From the NCBI GenBank assembly GCA_963969595.1, contig OZ018410.1, positions 32,988,913 to 33,052,912 on the forward strand: 64,000 bases of DNA. Reading direction: 5' to 3'. This document shows positions 24,437-35,513 of the stretch, piece after piece (position 1 is the first letter of the stretch; every line of letters begins with the position of its first letter). The notes below the pieces were generated by a model. The model had not been told where the DNA came from and did not search any database. It saw nothing but the letters and a program-made list of their open reading frames with translations. A program made the position numbers and the translations under genes. Source of the DNA: Neckera pumila (taxonomy: Eukaryota > Streptophyta > Bryopsida > Hypnales > Neckeraceae).

Positions 24437-25545
24437 GTTGTACCTACTACTATCCCACTTGTATAAATATCTTCCCTTCTCAACTTCAAACTCACTAAAC
24501 TATTTGGCTTACAAAGCTAGTTTGAATCACTAGTGTTTCTAATTATTTTGACAATTTGCATCAAAATCCACTTCATTTTGGTTAATTTGATTAAATTTGA
24601 TTAATTACCTAGTTAATCAGACCTCTACTATTGTCACATTAGTGAGTCCTGACATCCTTCCCAAAATTCACACTTTTCCTATTCACTGTGGCTACATGCC
24701 TACTTTCAAGTAATAGATTGGTTGGGTCACTTTGGAACGGTCCTCTAGAGGCCTGCAATTTTCTCTAATGCTAATTTTACTATTGTGTAGTGACATGTTG
24801 GTTTTGGTTGCACCTTTGATTTTGGATAGAGTAGCTCTACTCCATAATCAAATAGAGTTATGTTGAAGCATTATCAATATGACCTTGACTTGACCTTGTA
24901 GAAGTATTGTAATTATACACATGGCACTTTATGATTTCAAAGTAATTGAGCATCCAATAGATGATTTTGGATCTTTGTGAAGGTGCTTCAAGCATGTATC
25001 AAAATGACACTTCAAAGCTTCTTCAAGTCATGACTTAAAAAAATTTGCCCAAAAAGATGAAAAAAACGAATATATATAAAATATAAATTCATTATTTTTT
25101 TCTCTATAAGTAAAAAGTAACCTTGTTTTTTAATATTGACTTATGCACAACAGCTTAACCCTAACACAATGGGCCTACAACCACATTTTCCAACTTCATG
25201 TTCTTTCTCCATCTATGCTTTCATCTTGCAACTATATATGAATGAAAGTTTTTATGTTTAAATCTTGGAGATGAAATCACATGTCTTCTACAAGTCGTAA
25301 TTTAGAAGAGAAAAAGTTGGTACAATTAAATCTAATCTTTGAGGAAATCATCATTTTGGGTACCTTTTGAATCATTTGTTTAATAAAACCCAGAAACACT
25401 CATTGGAGGTCAAACTATTTTGCAAGACCTTCCCTATTCACACAGAATTCCAAGATAAATACCTATGCTTCTATCCATAGAAAGATTCTTTGTCATCCAT
25501 TGTGGTCGAGCTTATAATTATATGTCGAGCCTCTTGCAAAGGTAA
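24437..25545. other. AT-rich spacer, no gene seen
   Basis: No supported gene, RNA or repeat boundary. Confidence 0.4.
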
Positions 25546-25844
25546 AGCCCAGGGTGAATGTAAAAAAAAAGACCTCCTATTTTGTGCCGTCTTTGTTCAT
25601 TTGTTAATACTTCTCCTAGCTAATTTAGGGCCTTCGATTGCATATATAAACTCACAATTTGCATAAAAATTCATGCTTAGCAAAAACAAAGTTCTTGCAT
25701 TTTCCCCAGGGTTAAAAGGGGGGGGGGGGGGGGGGAGAGATGGCCACCACAAGAGGCTCGTTATACAACTATGAGCTTGACCATCCATTGGACACTTAGT
25801 ATCTACTGCATCCTTCTAGGGTTCGTAGGACGGGTTTAACGTCC
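25546..25844. mobile_element. partial MITE related to 44047-44305, with a poly-G tract
   Basis: The interior words GGGCCTTCGATTGCA, CACAATTTGCATAAAAATT and CATTTTCCCCAGGGT match 44047-44305, and the right edge GTAGGACGGGTTTAAC corresponds to that element's GTGGGACGGATTTAAC. A G-run lies at about 25720-25735. The left TIR is not clear. Confidence 0.5.
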
Positions 25845-26589
25845 CCCCCCCCTCCTTTTTGAACAAATAGGCGGATCCACTGCATTAAAAAATCAAAAAC
25901 CAAAACAAGACAGCCAAGCCTCACAGTTGGACAATGAAGAGATAATGAGCATAGAACCAATGGAAAATCAAAAACAAACAAGAGAGAACTATAGAAAAGA
26001 GCAGGGAGGGGGATTAACTCAATTCTACTTGACTTCCCCATCTACCTTGCTAGCTAGCACTAGTGATTGGAGCCAAATTTTCTCAAATCTGCCCCAATGG
26101 CCTTGTGGATGTGCTTGCAGGAGCATACAGTTTGCGTAAAAACCTTACTATTTCTAGAAATCCAAATGATCCATAATGAGGAACCTCTAACTAAGGACCA
26201 AATAGTTTTAAGGTGTAGAAACCTCCTTGGAAGTGGGGCACCAAATATACAATGTGTGGAGCTAAATCTCATGTGTAAGGTTGAGTTTGACTGATCTCCA
26301 CATAAATGAATGAGAATAGATTAGGCAAATTCCCATACCTCCTGAACTCGAGGGCAATAATAAAAATTGTGGATAGGCGTCTCAACGATATTGTTCGTGC
26401 AACAGTCATACCTAGCATCAACGTCCGGGTTGATGCGGCCCTCCAAAAATGTACTGCCACTACATTGTGCCACACTGACCACATGAATGCCGCTTCCTTC
26501 TTAAATCTTGTTTTACACCAGAGATCCTTCCAATCTGGCAAGAAATTGTTGGGGAGGTAGCTAGGCCACTTCGAGGGAATGGATGTCAA
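25845..26589 (-). pseudogene. L1-type LINE 3' fragment (zf-RVT and C-terminal region), broken
   Basis: Minus strand. The frame from 26589 encodes WPSYLPNNFLPDWKDLW, KTRFKKEAAFMWSVWHNVVAV, the conserved approach to the reverse-transcriptase-associated zinc-binding domain (zf-RVT). A shifted frame supplies ARYDCC, ETPIHNFYYCPRVQEVWEF, the expected Cys/His continuation. A further frame (26272-26060) gives LPRRFLHLKTIWSLVRGSSL, WIIWISRN, as in plant LINE C-termini. Beyond lies a 3' UTR ending AATGCAGTGG and TTTGTTCAAAAA, shared with 7436-7512 and 8149-8345. It is 5' truncated and frameshifted, hence dead. Confidence 0.75.
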
Positions 26590-26639
26590 GTATAGATAGC
26601 ATCACCGTAACGTCCCCCACATTGACATTCACATTAAGG

Positions 26640-27915
26640 TGGAGAAGTTGTTTTTTTAATAAAATCCATTCTCCATCATGATTTTCCATTAGGCTATGGG
26701 ACAATTTCAAGATGAGAGCTTGACCACTCATTATCAAATTGTAGAAGTTGTATTCAAAGTAGAATTTTAAGCCTCATTTTGGCATAGTCAAATAACTTTT
26801 TTTAGAAAAAATCGAACTAAAAATGGTTGGAAAATCAAGCTAAATTTCATCTCTAAAAATTTGTCTGTGATTTTGAGCCTCCAAAAAACTTTATGGACAA
26901 AATTCAAATGTTTGAAAATGTTAAAGAAAATGTTCCTTCCAACCCTAGAAGAGTGAAAAAAAATTGCCCAAAATTTCAAACTTTGATAAGTTTGATCCAT
27001 CTATGTTGAATTTGAAGGAAAAGGACAGTTTGGCATATTGGACCTGCCATCAAGGAGGATGGGTCATAGTTAGCGAAGCCCGACTCATCTTGAAATACAA
27101 ATAGAAGATAACATACTCTTTGATTATGAAAATGTTCCTCTTTACCTTGATTTTGAAGATGTTCCATACTCTATGAACTAAAATTTAAAGATATTTAGCA
27201 TTAAATTTAAAGAGAGTCAAAATATTTGATAGCTATTTCCCAAAGCTTTTAAAACCACTTAATTTGATTGCTTAGAGATGAATAGAGAAGATTTTTATAC
27301 AAGTGGGGTGGTAGGAGGTAAAACAACCCATGTGGGATATGTAAATTAGAATTATTAAGAGCTCGATTGCTCATAGTTATGTGAAAAGTAGGAATGGTGT
27401 TCAAATTACAATTTTAGACCTCATTTTGGCATAGTAGAATAAATTTCTTAAGAAACTTTGAACTAAAAAAAGTTGGGAAATCAAGCTAAATTTCATCTCC
27501 AAAAATCCGTTTGAGATTTCAAGTCTCCAATCAAAAGTTATGGGCAAATTTTAGAGAAATCTAGTTGAAATCTAAAACTCCACCATTCACATTTGGAAGA
27601 AACTACTATATGTGCAAGCCGTAAATTGTTGAAAAAAGGGCTTTGTATGAGATTTTTCTTGAAGCTAGTTCCTTATTGGAATTTTTTGATACTTGTTCTT
27701 CAATTTGAAATGTTATAAAAAAATTTGAACATGAGACCAACTTTGTCACAAAAAGAAAGCAAAAGAAATTCAAGCAAAAATGTGAAATTAACTTGTGCAA
27801 AAGTCTCCCCAAATCAGAGCTGTCCAAAATTTGGATGCCCCCCAAAACAATTTTTTTCAACCTCAAATGCTATAATCTCGCAATTAGTGCAGTAAAAGTG
27901 TTCCATTTTTTACTA
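26640..27915. repeat. degenerate arms of the foldback family, no gene
   Basis: Recurring words (GACCTCATTTTGGCATAGT, CAAGCTAAATTTCATCTC, ATCCGTTTGAGATTT, ACCCATGTGGGATATGTAAATTAG) match arms of 23935-24436 in direct orientation at 26700-26900 and 27320-27600. Minus-strand frames (for example 27606-27866) are unrecognised. Confidence 0.5.
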
Positions 27916-28326
27916 AGGTAGAGCCACCCATAACCAACTGAATAAGGAATTCCTACATGATCTAGAGTAGTGAAGGCAAAACAAATATTTTTCAGAGGTA
28001 CATCGATAGAAATGACAAGGATCGTCAAAAATTTGTTAATTTTATCACTTGAATTAAAATTACTATGAATTTTGAAAGGCAAAAAGTGCTCCAAACCCAT
28101 AGCCAACATCTAGATTCTTGCAATTCCAATCATTGAATAACATTTTTCCTAATCATTATTTCCTACTTTCTTTCTCACAACTTGGGACATGTGTCATGTA
28201 CAAGGTCATGTATTTATTAGTTCTAACCTTGAAAAGGAAAAAAACAAAACAATCTAAGCTTTGTCAAAAATACGTGCACCTATAGGTCGGGAATGGGTCA
28301 TTGGTCGGGAATGGGTGGCTCTACCT
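27916..28326. mobile_element. MITE, AGGT...ACCT family, TA-flanked
   Basis: Ends AGGTAGAGCCACCCATAACC and GGGTGGCTCTACCT, with TA outside (27914-27915, 28327-28328). It is 411 bp. It is the sister copy of 28717-29114, sharing most of its interior (AAATATTTTTCAGAGGTA, GAAATGACAAGGAT, GGCAAAAAGTGCT). Confidence 0.9.
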
Positions 28327-28429
28327 TACATATAATGAAGTAGTCTATTACTAGATCGTGTGGTTAGATGCAATAAAATTTCAATTTCAATTTTTTGGAG
28401 GCCTTTGCCATCCAAAACGGCCCATTTTG

Positions 28430-28716
28430 AGTGTTATTGGGTGAAACATATGGTCAAAGAATTTTAGGAGTTATTGAAATGAAAGTTATGAAGAATTCTA
28501 GTTTGTGGGCAGTTTTGGATTCTAAAATAATCTTTGAAGTCCTTCTTTTAACTCAATTTTCAATACTTTTTGGATAGATCATAGATCATAGGATGTTGTT
28601 TATTACAACACTACAACAATTGGGATTGGCATTTATCAATTCCATAACTAAATTCTTAACAATTCAGTATTTTGAATCATTCTCTACTTCTTTATACTTA
28701 CCGTTTTTTACCTATA
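28430..28716. mobile_element. left part of a disrupted TTAA-family element
   Basis: A family-like end (GAGTGTTATTGGGTGAAACATA ... ATTTTAGGAGTTA) at 28428-28465 is followed by subfamily I interior (TTTGTGGGCAGTTTTGG, ATTGGGATTGGCATT, CTTACCGTTTTTTACCTATA). The interior stops at the MITE insertion (TA 28715-28716) and resumes after the Tc1-like element at 30825. Confidence 0.65.
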
Positions 28717-29114
28717 AGGTAGAGCCACCTATAACCCACCAAATAAGGAATTCCAACATGATTTGGGGTAGTGAAAGCACAACAAATATTTTTCAGAGGT
28801 ATATCAATAGAAATGACAAGGATTGCAAAAAAATTGGTAATTTTATTGCTTGAATTGAAATTACTATGAATTTTAGGAGGCAAAAAGTGCTTTGGACCCA
28901 TGGCCAATAACTAGACTCTTTCAATCTTGATCACTCAAGAACTTTTTCCCTAATCATTATTTCCTATTTTTTTCTCACAACTTGGGACTTGTGTCTTGTA
29001 TTTATTAGTTCCAACCTTGAAAAGGACCAAAAAAATACATTTTAAGCTTGGTCACAAATACATACATCTATAGGTTGGGAATGGGTCACTGGTCAGGAAT
29101 GGGTGATTCTACCT
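28717..29114. mobile_element. MITE, AGGT...ACCT family, inserted in a TTAA-family copy
   Basis: Ends AGGTAGAGCCACCTATAACC and GGGTGATTCTACCT, with TA at 28715-28716 and 29115-29116. It is 398 bp and closely related to 27916-28326. It lies within the host element between TTTTTTACCTA and TGTTG, where intact copies read TTTTTCCTATATGTTGTACA. Confidence 0.9.
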
Positions 29115-29341
29115 TATGTTGTACAGACCCCAGCAATATGTCGTGTAACCTTTGGACTTTTGGTTTCCGACACACACTCACAGAAGAAGAGAAAAATATA
29201 TATAACTTCAAAATTTTAGAGTAACAATAAGCATTCAGCATATCATTGGAAAGCTACTGGCTTGTAGAAGCCTACTGCAACAACAATTTCAGCTCTCTTG
29301 CTATAAATTATCCACTAAAGTGCACCAAAGTCATGTACCCC

Positions 29342-30361
29342 CTACCATCGAGTACTACCACCATGGGCTTGCACAACAGCTCGCATTCGATTTGGCATTG
29401 TCGAAATAAGCTTGCAAATAGCCTCTTGAGATATATTTTTCCATGCTCTATTCACTGAAGCCCACATTTCGTCTTTGTTCCTTGGCCGATTTTTTAGTTG
29501 CACTTGATCTTTGCATTGCTTCCATATATTCTCTAAAGGATTGAGATCAGGTGAGTTTGCTGGCCACTTAAGTTTCCTTATTCCAACTTCTTCCCTCCAA
29601 AGTTTTGGGAGAGTGCTGCGATGTATTGGTGCACCATCTTCCATCAAAATGAGGCACTCGTAGTTGTCATGGTGGTAGTAATAATGTTGTAGTGCAGACT
29701 CATACACTACCTCTACAAAATCTTCAGCAATGCGTTTTTCTGGAGGAATTAACACCAAATAACACTTGCTAGAGCCAGTAATAGCACCCCATACCATAAT
29801 TGAAGTCCTACCAGATTTAAAAGTGGGCGCTAGGCAGTCCCAATGATACTTTTCAGAAGCACTTCGCCATACACGAATTGTACGTGAATGCTTTCCAACT
29901 TCAAAAGATGCCTCATCAGTCCAAATGACGTTATTCCAATCTTCAACTGTCCAATCCAAGTATTCTCTTGCAAAGGCTAACCTCTCTGTCCTATGTTTAT
30001 CATTAAGAAACGGTTTCTTAACTGCTATACGATTGTTAATGCCAAGTTCATGCAACTCTTTCCGCAAGGTCTAGACACCAACTTGTGTAGACATATTACC
30101 TGCAAGTTCGGCTAGAGGCATACAACGATTCTTCATAAGCTCCCGTTTGAGAATTCTCACGTCAGCATCTGTTAATTTTCGTGGTCTTCCGCACTTGTCT
30201 GCAAGTCCCAATGTGCCACGTTCACGATACCTCTTTAGAACTCTTGAAACTATAGCTTTTGGTCTTCCAATTTCGGCTGAAATTTGAGTCATAGACATGC
30301 CACCTTTACTCATCCCAACTATCGTGGCTTGTTCTACTTCAGTCAAGTACTTCCCAGTCAT
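29342..30361 (-). pseudogene. Tc1/mariner-superfamily DD34E transposase with one nonsense codon
   Basis: Starting at ATG 30361 the frame runs about 339 codons to TAG at 29342, the usual Tc1 transposase length, interrupted only by TAG at 30071-30073. The N-terminus has paired helix-turn-helix regions (TQISAEIGRPKAIVSRVLKR and following) joined by a GRPRK motif. The catalytic domain shows IWTDEASF (first Asp), ILMEDGAPIH (second Asp) and SPDLNPLENIWK (Glu), with 34 residues between second Asp and Glu. Reading continues in frame across the TAG into TLRKELHELGI. It would cut and paste DNA at TA. It is probably inactive, unless readthrough occurs. DD34E is rare in plants, whose mariner-like elements are usually DD39D (established). 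Confidence 0.9.
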
Positions 30362-30824
30362 AGTGTCAATGAAGAGTCACACACTAAATTGGACACAATT
30401 CTTGAAGCAAGAGTGACTAATAGTATTGCATACACACTACTGTAGCAAAACTGAAAGCTTTACTACCAAAACGTCTATGTAATGAGTACCCAAATCAACC
30501 ACCAAAACATTGGGTTCACTGAAGCCAATCCTCACAACCACAATGTGACATAGAAATCACTCAAATTTGTCCTCTCTACTGATTCTATCACTAACATGTA
30601 TTTTCTTAAGTAACTAAGCAACTCCACAAACTGAACGTGTTCATTTATGACGTTTCTATTTTTGGAAGTTGGTGAATCATCACTTATCTGGATAGGTCTT
30701 ATCTTTCCAGATCTTGCGTTATCCTGTTGACATCAGTTGTGTGATGTAAATTATAAACCCAAACGTCACAAGGTGTGGACTGTGAGAATGCATGTCAGGT
30801 TACAAGACATATTGCCGGGGACTG
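30362..30824. other. 5' non-coding region and right TIR of the Tc1-like element
   Basis: Sequence between the transposase ATG and the right terminus, with no other frame. The promoter is presumably here. The TIR occupies about 30797-30824. Confidence 0.6.
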
Positions 30825-31180
30825 TACAATTCCAAATGTTTTGAAATTTTTCCAGCCTTTAGACAACTTGACTTGAAGAATGAATCGGCAAACAAGCACT
30901 ACCAATATAGACATTTTTTTAACACAAATGTGACCTTATGAGTGTAGCTATCCTTTTTTTTGCAGGGCCCCCAAAAGTATTTATGTCAATTCAAAAGCTA
31001 ATATTTTGCGATCCACGTAGTGGAAATTTCTAAAAAAGTTTCCACATCTTCTATAACTTGCATACTACAAGATCCCATGGTAATGTATGTCCAAAAATGT
31101 TTTTTTTTCTAAAATTTGGTTCTTGTACTAGGATTGGCAGTTTTGGAGTGTTTTTGGTGAAAACATAGTCAAGGAACTTG
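30825..31180. mobile_element. right part of the disrupted TTAA-family element
   Basis: It resumes with CAATTCCAAATGTTTTGAAAT and follows subfamily I order (ACAAATGTGACCTTATGAG, GTAGCTATCC, GGTTCTTGTACTAGGATTGGCAG, GGTGAAAACATAGTCAAGGAACTT). The family terminus itself is degenerate (CTTGTGGAATCCTTAA). Confidence 0.7.
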
Positions 31181-31922
31181 TGGAATCCTTAAAGGACGTA
31201 GCAAGCCCCATGGACATTTTGAAAGTCACCTTTACATATTTCACAGAATTTTTTATTTTAAATGCTTTTAAGCTTAACAGTAGGTTGCATGGTTGAATGG
31301 ACTAAAGGTGGCGGAAGCCCATATCCATATAGCTCACTACAAGGCTAGCCAGAAAAACTTTGCACAAGGAAAAAGAGCACAATAATCCGGAGAAAGACAC
31401 ATGGTGGTTTAGGATAAGCATTAGAAAGGATCTTCTTAGAACCCTACAATGTGTCCCACCTAAAATACTTAGTAATATCATTCACTCATTCTGGTATCCT
31501 AAATCTTGAAAATGCCAATTGATTGAAATTGATCCAATCTCCAATCTTGATTTAAAGCCCATCTGCAATTTCTAGCAATATTTAGGATTTCAATTTATTT
31601 ATTTGGAAAACGCATTGTTTTTACTCTTATGGACTTTTGAAAATATTATTCAATTCAGACCCTTTAAAAGTCTAGAACTACTATTTTAAAATCAATATCA
31701 AGGAAAATATTATAATTTCTAGGCACCTCAATCTATATTACAACACATGATGTCACTAATACAATAACAAGAATGTTCTCTTCATTAAAAAGACTCTTAT
31801 ACAATGCTATATGGAGTTTTCAGAATTCATATTGCAACTTTAAGAGTTTATAGTTCTTTATTTAAAGAAGAGACTTTCTAAATAATTACATAGTTGTCTT
31901 TTGTATTCAAGTTGAGAATGTA
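31181..31922. other. spacer, no gene seen
   Basis: No recognisable coding sequence or repeat boundary. Confidence 0.4.
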
Positions 31923-33223
31923 CACTATAAGAAAGACATGTTTTTGGGGTTGTCTGGCAAAAAATGCGCCGTGTTTTTTTTGACGGCGCGTCGTCTGGCG
32001 GTTTGGGTCATAGCAGTGGGAATTTTGCGTGATGTCCACACAAACGGGCACTTGGAAGAAGGCCAAATGGGTTCATATCAGCGCAGATAGGCACGTCAAA
32101 ATGAACATCAATAAAAACATCACCACGTTTTTGGGAACATCTTAAAAAACAAAAATTGCCATGTCAGCAAGCAGACCCATTTTTACTAGGGTAAAATCAA
32201 TAAAAATTACTATGCTTTATGGTACAATGCTGTCCAAATGTAAAATTTTTAGGAAATGGACAACCATGTGGCATGCTTTGCAGAAAAAGGGCAATGGATG
32301 GATGTACAATATGGATGAAAAAAGAAACTTTTTATACAAGTAGGGTGGCAAGAAGATTGACAATCCATATGGGATATTTTAAGCAATAATTGTGTTTAAT
32401 GTAAGATGTCTAGAACAACATGGTCTAAATGTCTAAAACAACATCTAGATGTCTGAAATAACATACACATGTCTACAACAACTTGTAGACATCTGAAACA
32501 ATGTCAAGAGTTACAATGGCCAAGTTCCCATATCCTAGTTATCACATATCTTTAGTTTCACTATGGATGGACAATGGATATAAATAAGACCTCTCAACCC
32601 TTCATTCTCACAAATTTTCAATAAAATAATTCCTTCATTTGGCCATCAAAAATCCTCTTAATGGTAGATGGTATGTTTCTTTTAGTTCTTGTTAAATTCA
32701 TTAATTGTTTCTTGTTTCTTGTTTATTTTTATTTTTATTTTTCAATAATTATTTTCTACTGACCTTGATTTATGGATACAGTATGCAGAAATTGATGTTT
32801 CAAAAAACATCTATCTAGACATCTAAATTGACGTTTCAAAAAAAATACTAAAATTCTTAAATGGCATGAAAGTGTGCTGACAAGGCATGTTATGTCATGT
32901 TTTCATTGGGTCCACGTCATGAACCACGTCACAAAGGGGTTGAATGAAACAAAATGACTTGGCACTGCCCGTTGATGATTTGGTGACGTGGAGGTGCCGT
33001 GTCGTCTACGTGCCACCCCCTCAAGCACTTTCATTTGTGCGTTTTTCTGACATCCTCAAAAAACGAGTCCAAATTTTGCTTGTTTTTTGCCTAATAAGGT
33101 GCGTTTTTTGCTTGTCTATTTTGACGGATTTTGTTTGACATCAACGGTGATTCATTTTATGTCAAAGAGGATTTCATATCACGTTTTTTTAAACATTACA
33201 AAAAACGTTGATTTTTTATAGTA
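31923..33223. mobile_element. CACTA-type element, 1.3 kb, TSD GTA
   Basis: It begins CACTATAAGAAAGACATG and ends GATTTTTTATAGTA (last G changed to A), with GTA on each side (31920-31922, 33224-33226). Subterminal words CGTTTTTTG and GACGTGGC-like blocks occur near both ends. No transposase. The 64-codon plus-strand frame at 32944-33138 is unrecognised. Confidence 0.8.
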
Positions 33224-33350
33224 GTATGTTCAAATTTATAGCTACAATAATGTAGTCAATTATCTATAATGTGGCTTGCAATGCAAATATCTCACTGGAA
33301 AAAGCATTGTGACATGTAAAATGGTCCACTCAACTGTGCATTCACCCTAA

Positions 33351-34261
33351 CCCCTAAAGTCCCTCAGGGGACAAAATGGATTTTGGGCAGGCTACTACGG
33401 CTTCAATATTCATCATTATTTTTTGAAACCTTTTGTGAAGACAGAAAAACACATTAGCTTCATGGGAGTATAATTTTTCTTTTGATTGGTACTTGGGAGC
33501 ATAAGTTATGGCACAAAAGGTCATTTTTTTCGGAGTGGCGGGTAGAAATCTTCTCCCACAAAAAAAATTCTAAAAAATTCTAAAAGTTATTTTCTCATAT
33601 ATTGTATTTTTCTCTATAGGGGAAGCTTTCATTCCATTTGGATTTGTTATGTGAAAGTTATGGACAATCTTATTTTTTTCGGGCAATTAGAGCATCTTCT
33701 TGAAAAAATAACTTATAGGACTCATTTTTGAATGCAATTTTCACAATTTTTCAAAAAAGATTGTTTGACAAGGCTAAATTTGTTTGTTAAAACAATCTCA
33801 CCATTGGAATTATAGTGTTTTCATCCCGTCTTAGAGCTATTGACAATTTATTTTTTCTTTCCATCTTGGACCTACTTCTATTTAACAATTTTTTAAAGAA
33901 TAAAAATCAAGTGTATTTTTTTGGAATTTTTTTCTTAGATTCTCAACTAAATTATTCAACATATAAAACATTCAATTCAAAGTCTATAGTGCAAATTTTT
34001 TTTACAAATGGTGGTCAAAGTCATCTGAAATTGCAAGTCAGTGTTCAAAAAATCAAATGTTTCCAACTTTGAATGCTAATATCTTCTAATCTATATGATT
34101 GAGCTTTATGAAATTCTTACCACATGATATGAGATAATTTAAATACAAGATCCTACAAACAGATTCTAAAAAAAATATTTTTTTTCTTTTTTTAGATGAA
34201 CGCAGCAGAATTGGCAATTTTGAGTCATTTTTGACAGAAAAATGCTTTGGGACTTTAGGCA
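33351..34261. mobile_element. TTAA-family element, subfamily II
   Basis: It begins CTAA|CCCCTAAAGTCCCTCAGG and ends GGGACTTTAGGCA|TTAA (34262-34265), 911 bp. Interior words (GGGCAGGCTACTACGGC, GGGAGCATAAGTTATGGCACA, CGGGCAATTAGAGCATCTTC) match 3393-4307 and, inverted, 35514-37013. Confidence 0.75.
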
Positions 34262-34265
34262 TTAA

Positions 34266-34710
34266 CTAAGAAAATGTAGCTCCAATAATCTAACTTTATT
34301 TTGTATTAATTTTTTTATAGAATTGTTAAAACTGTAATTTTTGTAAAGCTTTGAAGATAGCATCTTCAAAGTTCAAAATACATCACTTTTGAACCTTTTC
34401 TATCAAATTATTCGTGGTATGAGATTAAGGAGTACATCAATTACACCATGATATTTTTTACTATTATTCTATTTTCTTTAAAAGGTTCTATTATTTTAAG
34501 CATTTTGTAATTATTCTAATTTTTACAAAGAATTTTCTTCAAAAGAATATATAATTTTGAATCTAATGTTTTTAATAATTTAATTATGAAAAAATGAGAT
34601 TAAATTTTAGACATGTATTACTACATGTGAAAAAAATTAAATTTTTGAAATATGTGTTTTAATGTAGAAATCCAAAGAGGTTTGACCAAGCTCAAGACAT
34701 GAAATGTCCT
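34266..34710. other. AT-rich spacer, no gene seen
   Basis: No supported feature. Confidence 0.4.
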
Positions 34711-34714
34711 TTAA

Positions 34715-35022
34715 TACCTAAAGTTCCAAGGGTATTTTTCTATCAAAAACGATTCAAAACTGCTAGATTATTTTGCTGCGTTCATCTAAAAAAAGAGAAA
34801 AAATATATTTTTTAGAATCTAACTAATATTTTATAAAAAAGAACCTTATATGCCAAAACTTTTGCTTCCGGGTATCGATTGTAATAAAAATGAAATTACC
34901 ATAAAGCTAATGTGTTTTTCTATCTTCACAAAAAGTTTCAAAAAAAAATGATGAATATTGAGGCCTTAGTAGCCTGCCCGAAATCCATTTTGTCCCCCTA
35001 GATGACAATGGAACTTTAGGGG
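34715..35022. mobile_element. short TTAA-family element, internal deletion
   Basis: Ends TTAA|TACCTAAAGTTCCAAGG and GGAACTTTAGGGG|TTAA (35023-35026), only 308 bp. It keeps both terminal parts of subfamily II (TCAAAACTGCTAGATT; GTAGCCTGCCCGAAATCCATTTTG) but lacks the middle, a typical MITE-style deletion derivative. Confidence 0.8.
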
Positions 35023-35026
35023 TTAA

Positions 35027-35509
35027 AGAATAATCAAATACAAAATAGGAGGTTTATTTTATCTTTTCACATGCACCTCATTAATGACTTTGAGTGGACA
35101 AGCAAGCGGCTAGTTCAACCGGCCCCCCTTGTCAAATCCTTTATCCCAGCAGATGCCCTTGGAATCAGACATTAAGGGATTCGACCCATTGTCGACCATT
35201 TAAGCAATTTAGTATAGTTGCAGTATGTATATGGCGAGGGGAAAAATTCCACGTGTAGGGAAAAAGATTTTAGAAGGGTTGTAGTTTTTTTTTTCCTTTT
35301 TTTTCCAAAAATCAAAATTGTTATGAAATTTTTTATGGAAAGATTGCAGATAAACTATTCTTGATACATAGGTGAACTTATTTCCAACCATACCCTAGTT
35401 AAAATATGAACCACGCTATATTTCATATAATTGACAACTGAGGCATTCAAATATGCTTTCACTGTAGACAAGAAATTGCCACAACAGTAGATGAAAATAT
35501 GTCCATCAG
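35027..35509. other. spacer, no gene seen
   Basis: A 60-codon minus frame (35209-35391) is unrecognised. Confidence 0.4.
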
Positions 35510-35513
35510 TTAA

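Larger units (their letters stand above)
29124..30824 (-). mobile_element. Tc1-like DNA transposon, 1701 bp, TA TSD
   Basis: Terminal inverted repeats of about 28 bp: the left end starts CAGACCCCAGCAATATGTC, and the right end read inward starts CAGTCCCCGGCAATATGTC. Both continue to GTAACCT and differ at four positions. TA lies outside both (29122-29123, 30825-30826). A single transposase gene fills the minus strand. Flanks rejoin to GTTGTACAATTCCAAATG, a word conserved in intact TTAA-family copies, which proves the insertion site. Confidence 0.93.

Noticed and set aside
25718..25735. Poly-G tract as a functional G-quadruplex element
   Set aside because: A simple G run within a degenerate MITE; no gene nearby and possible sequencing slippage.
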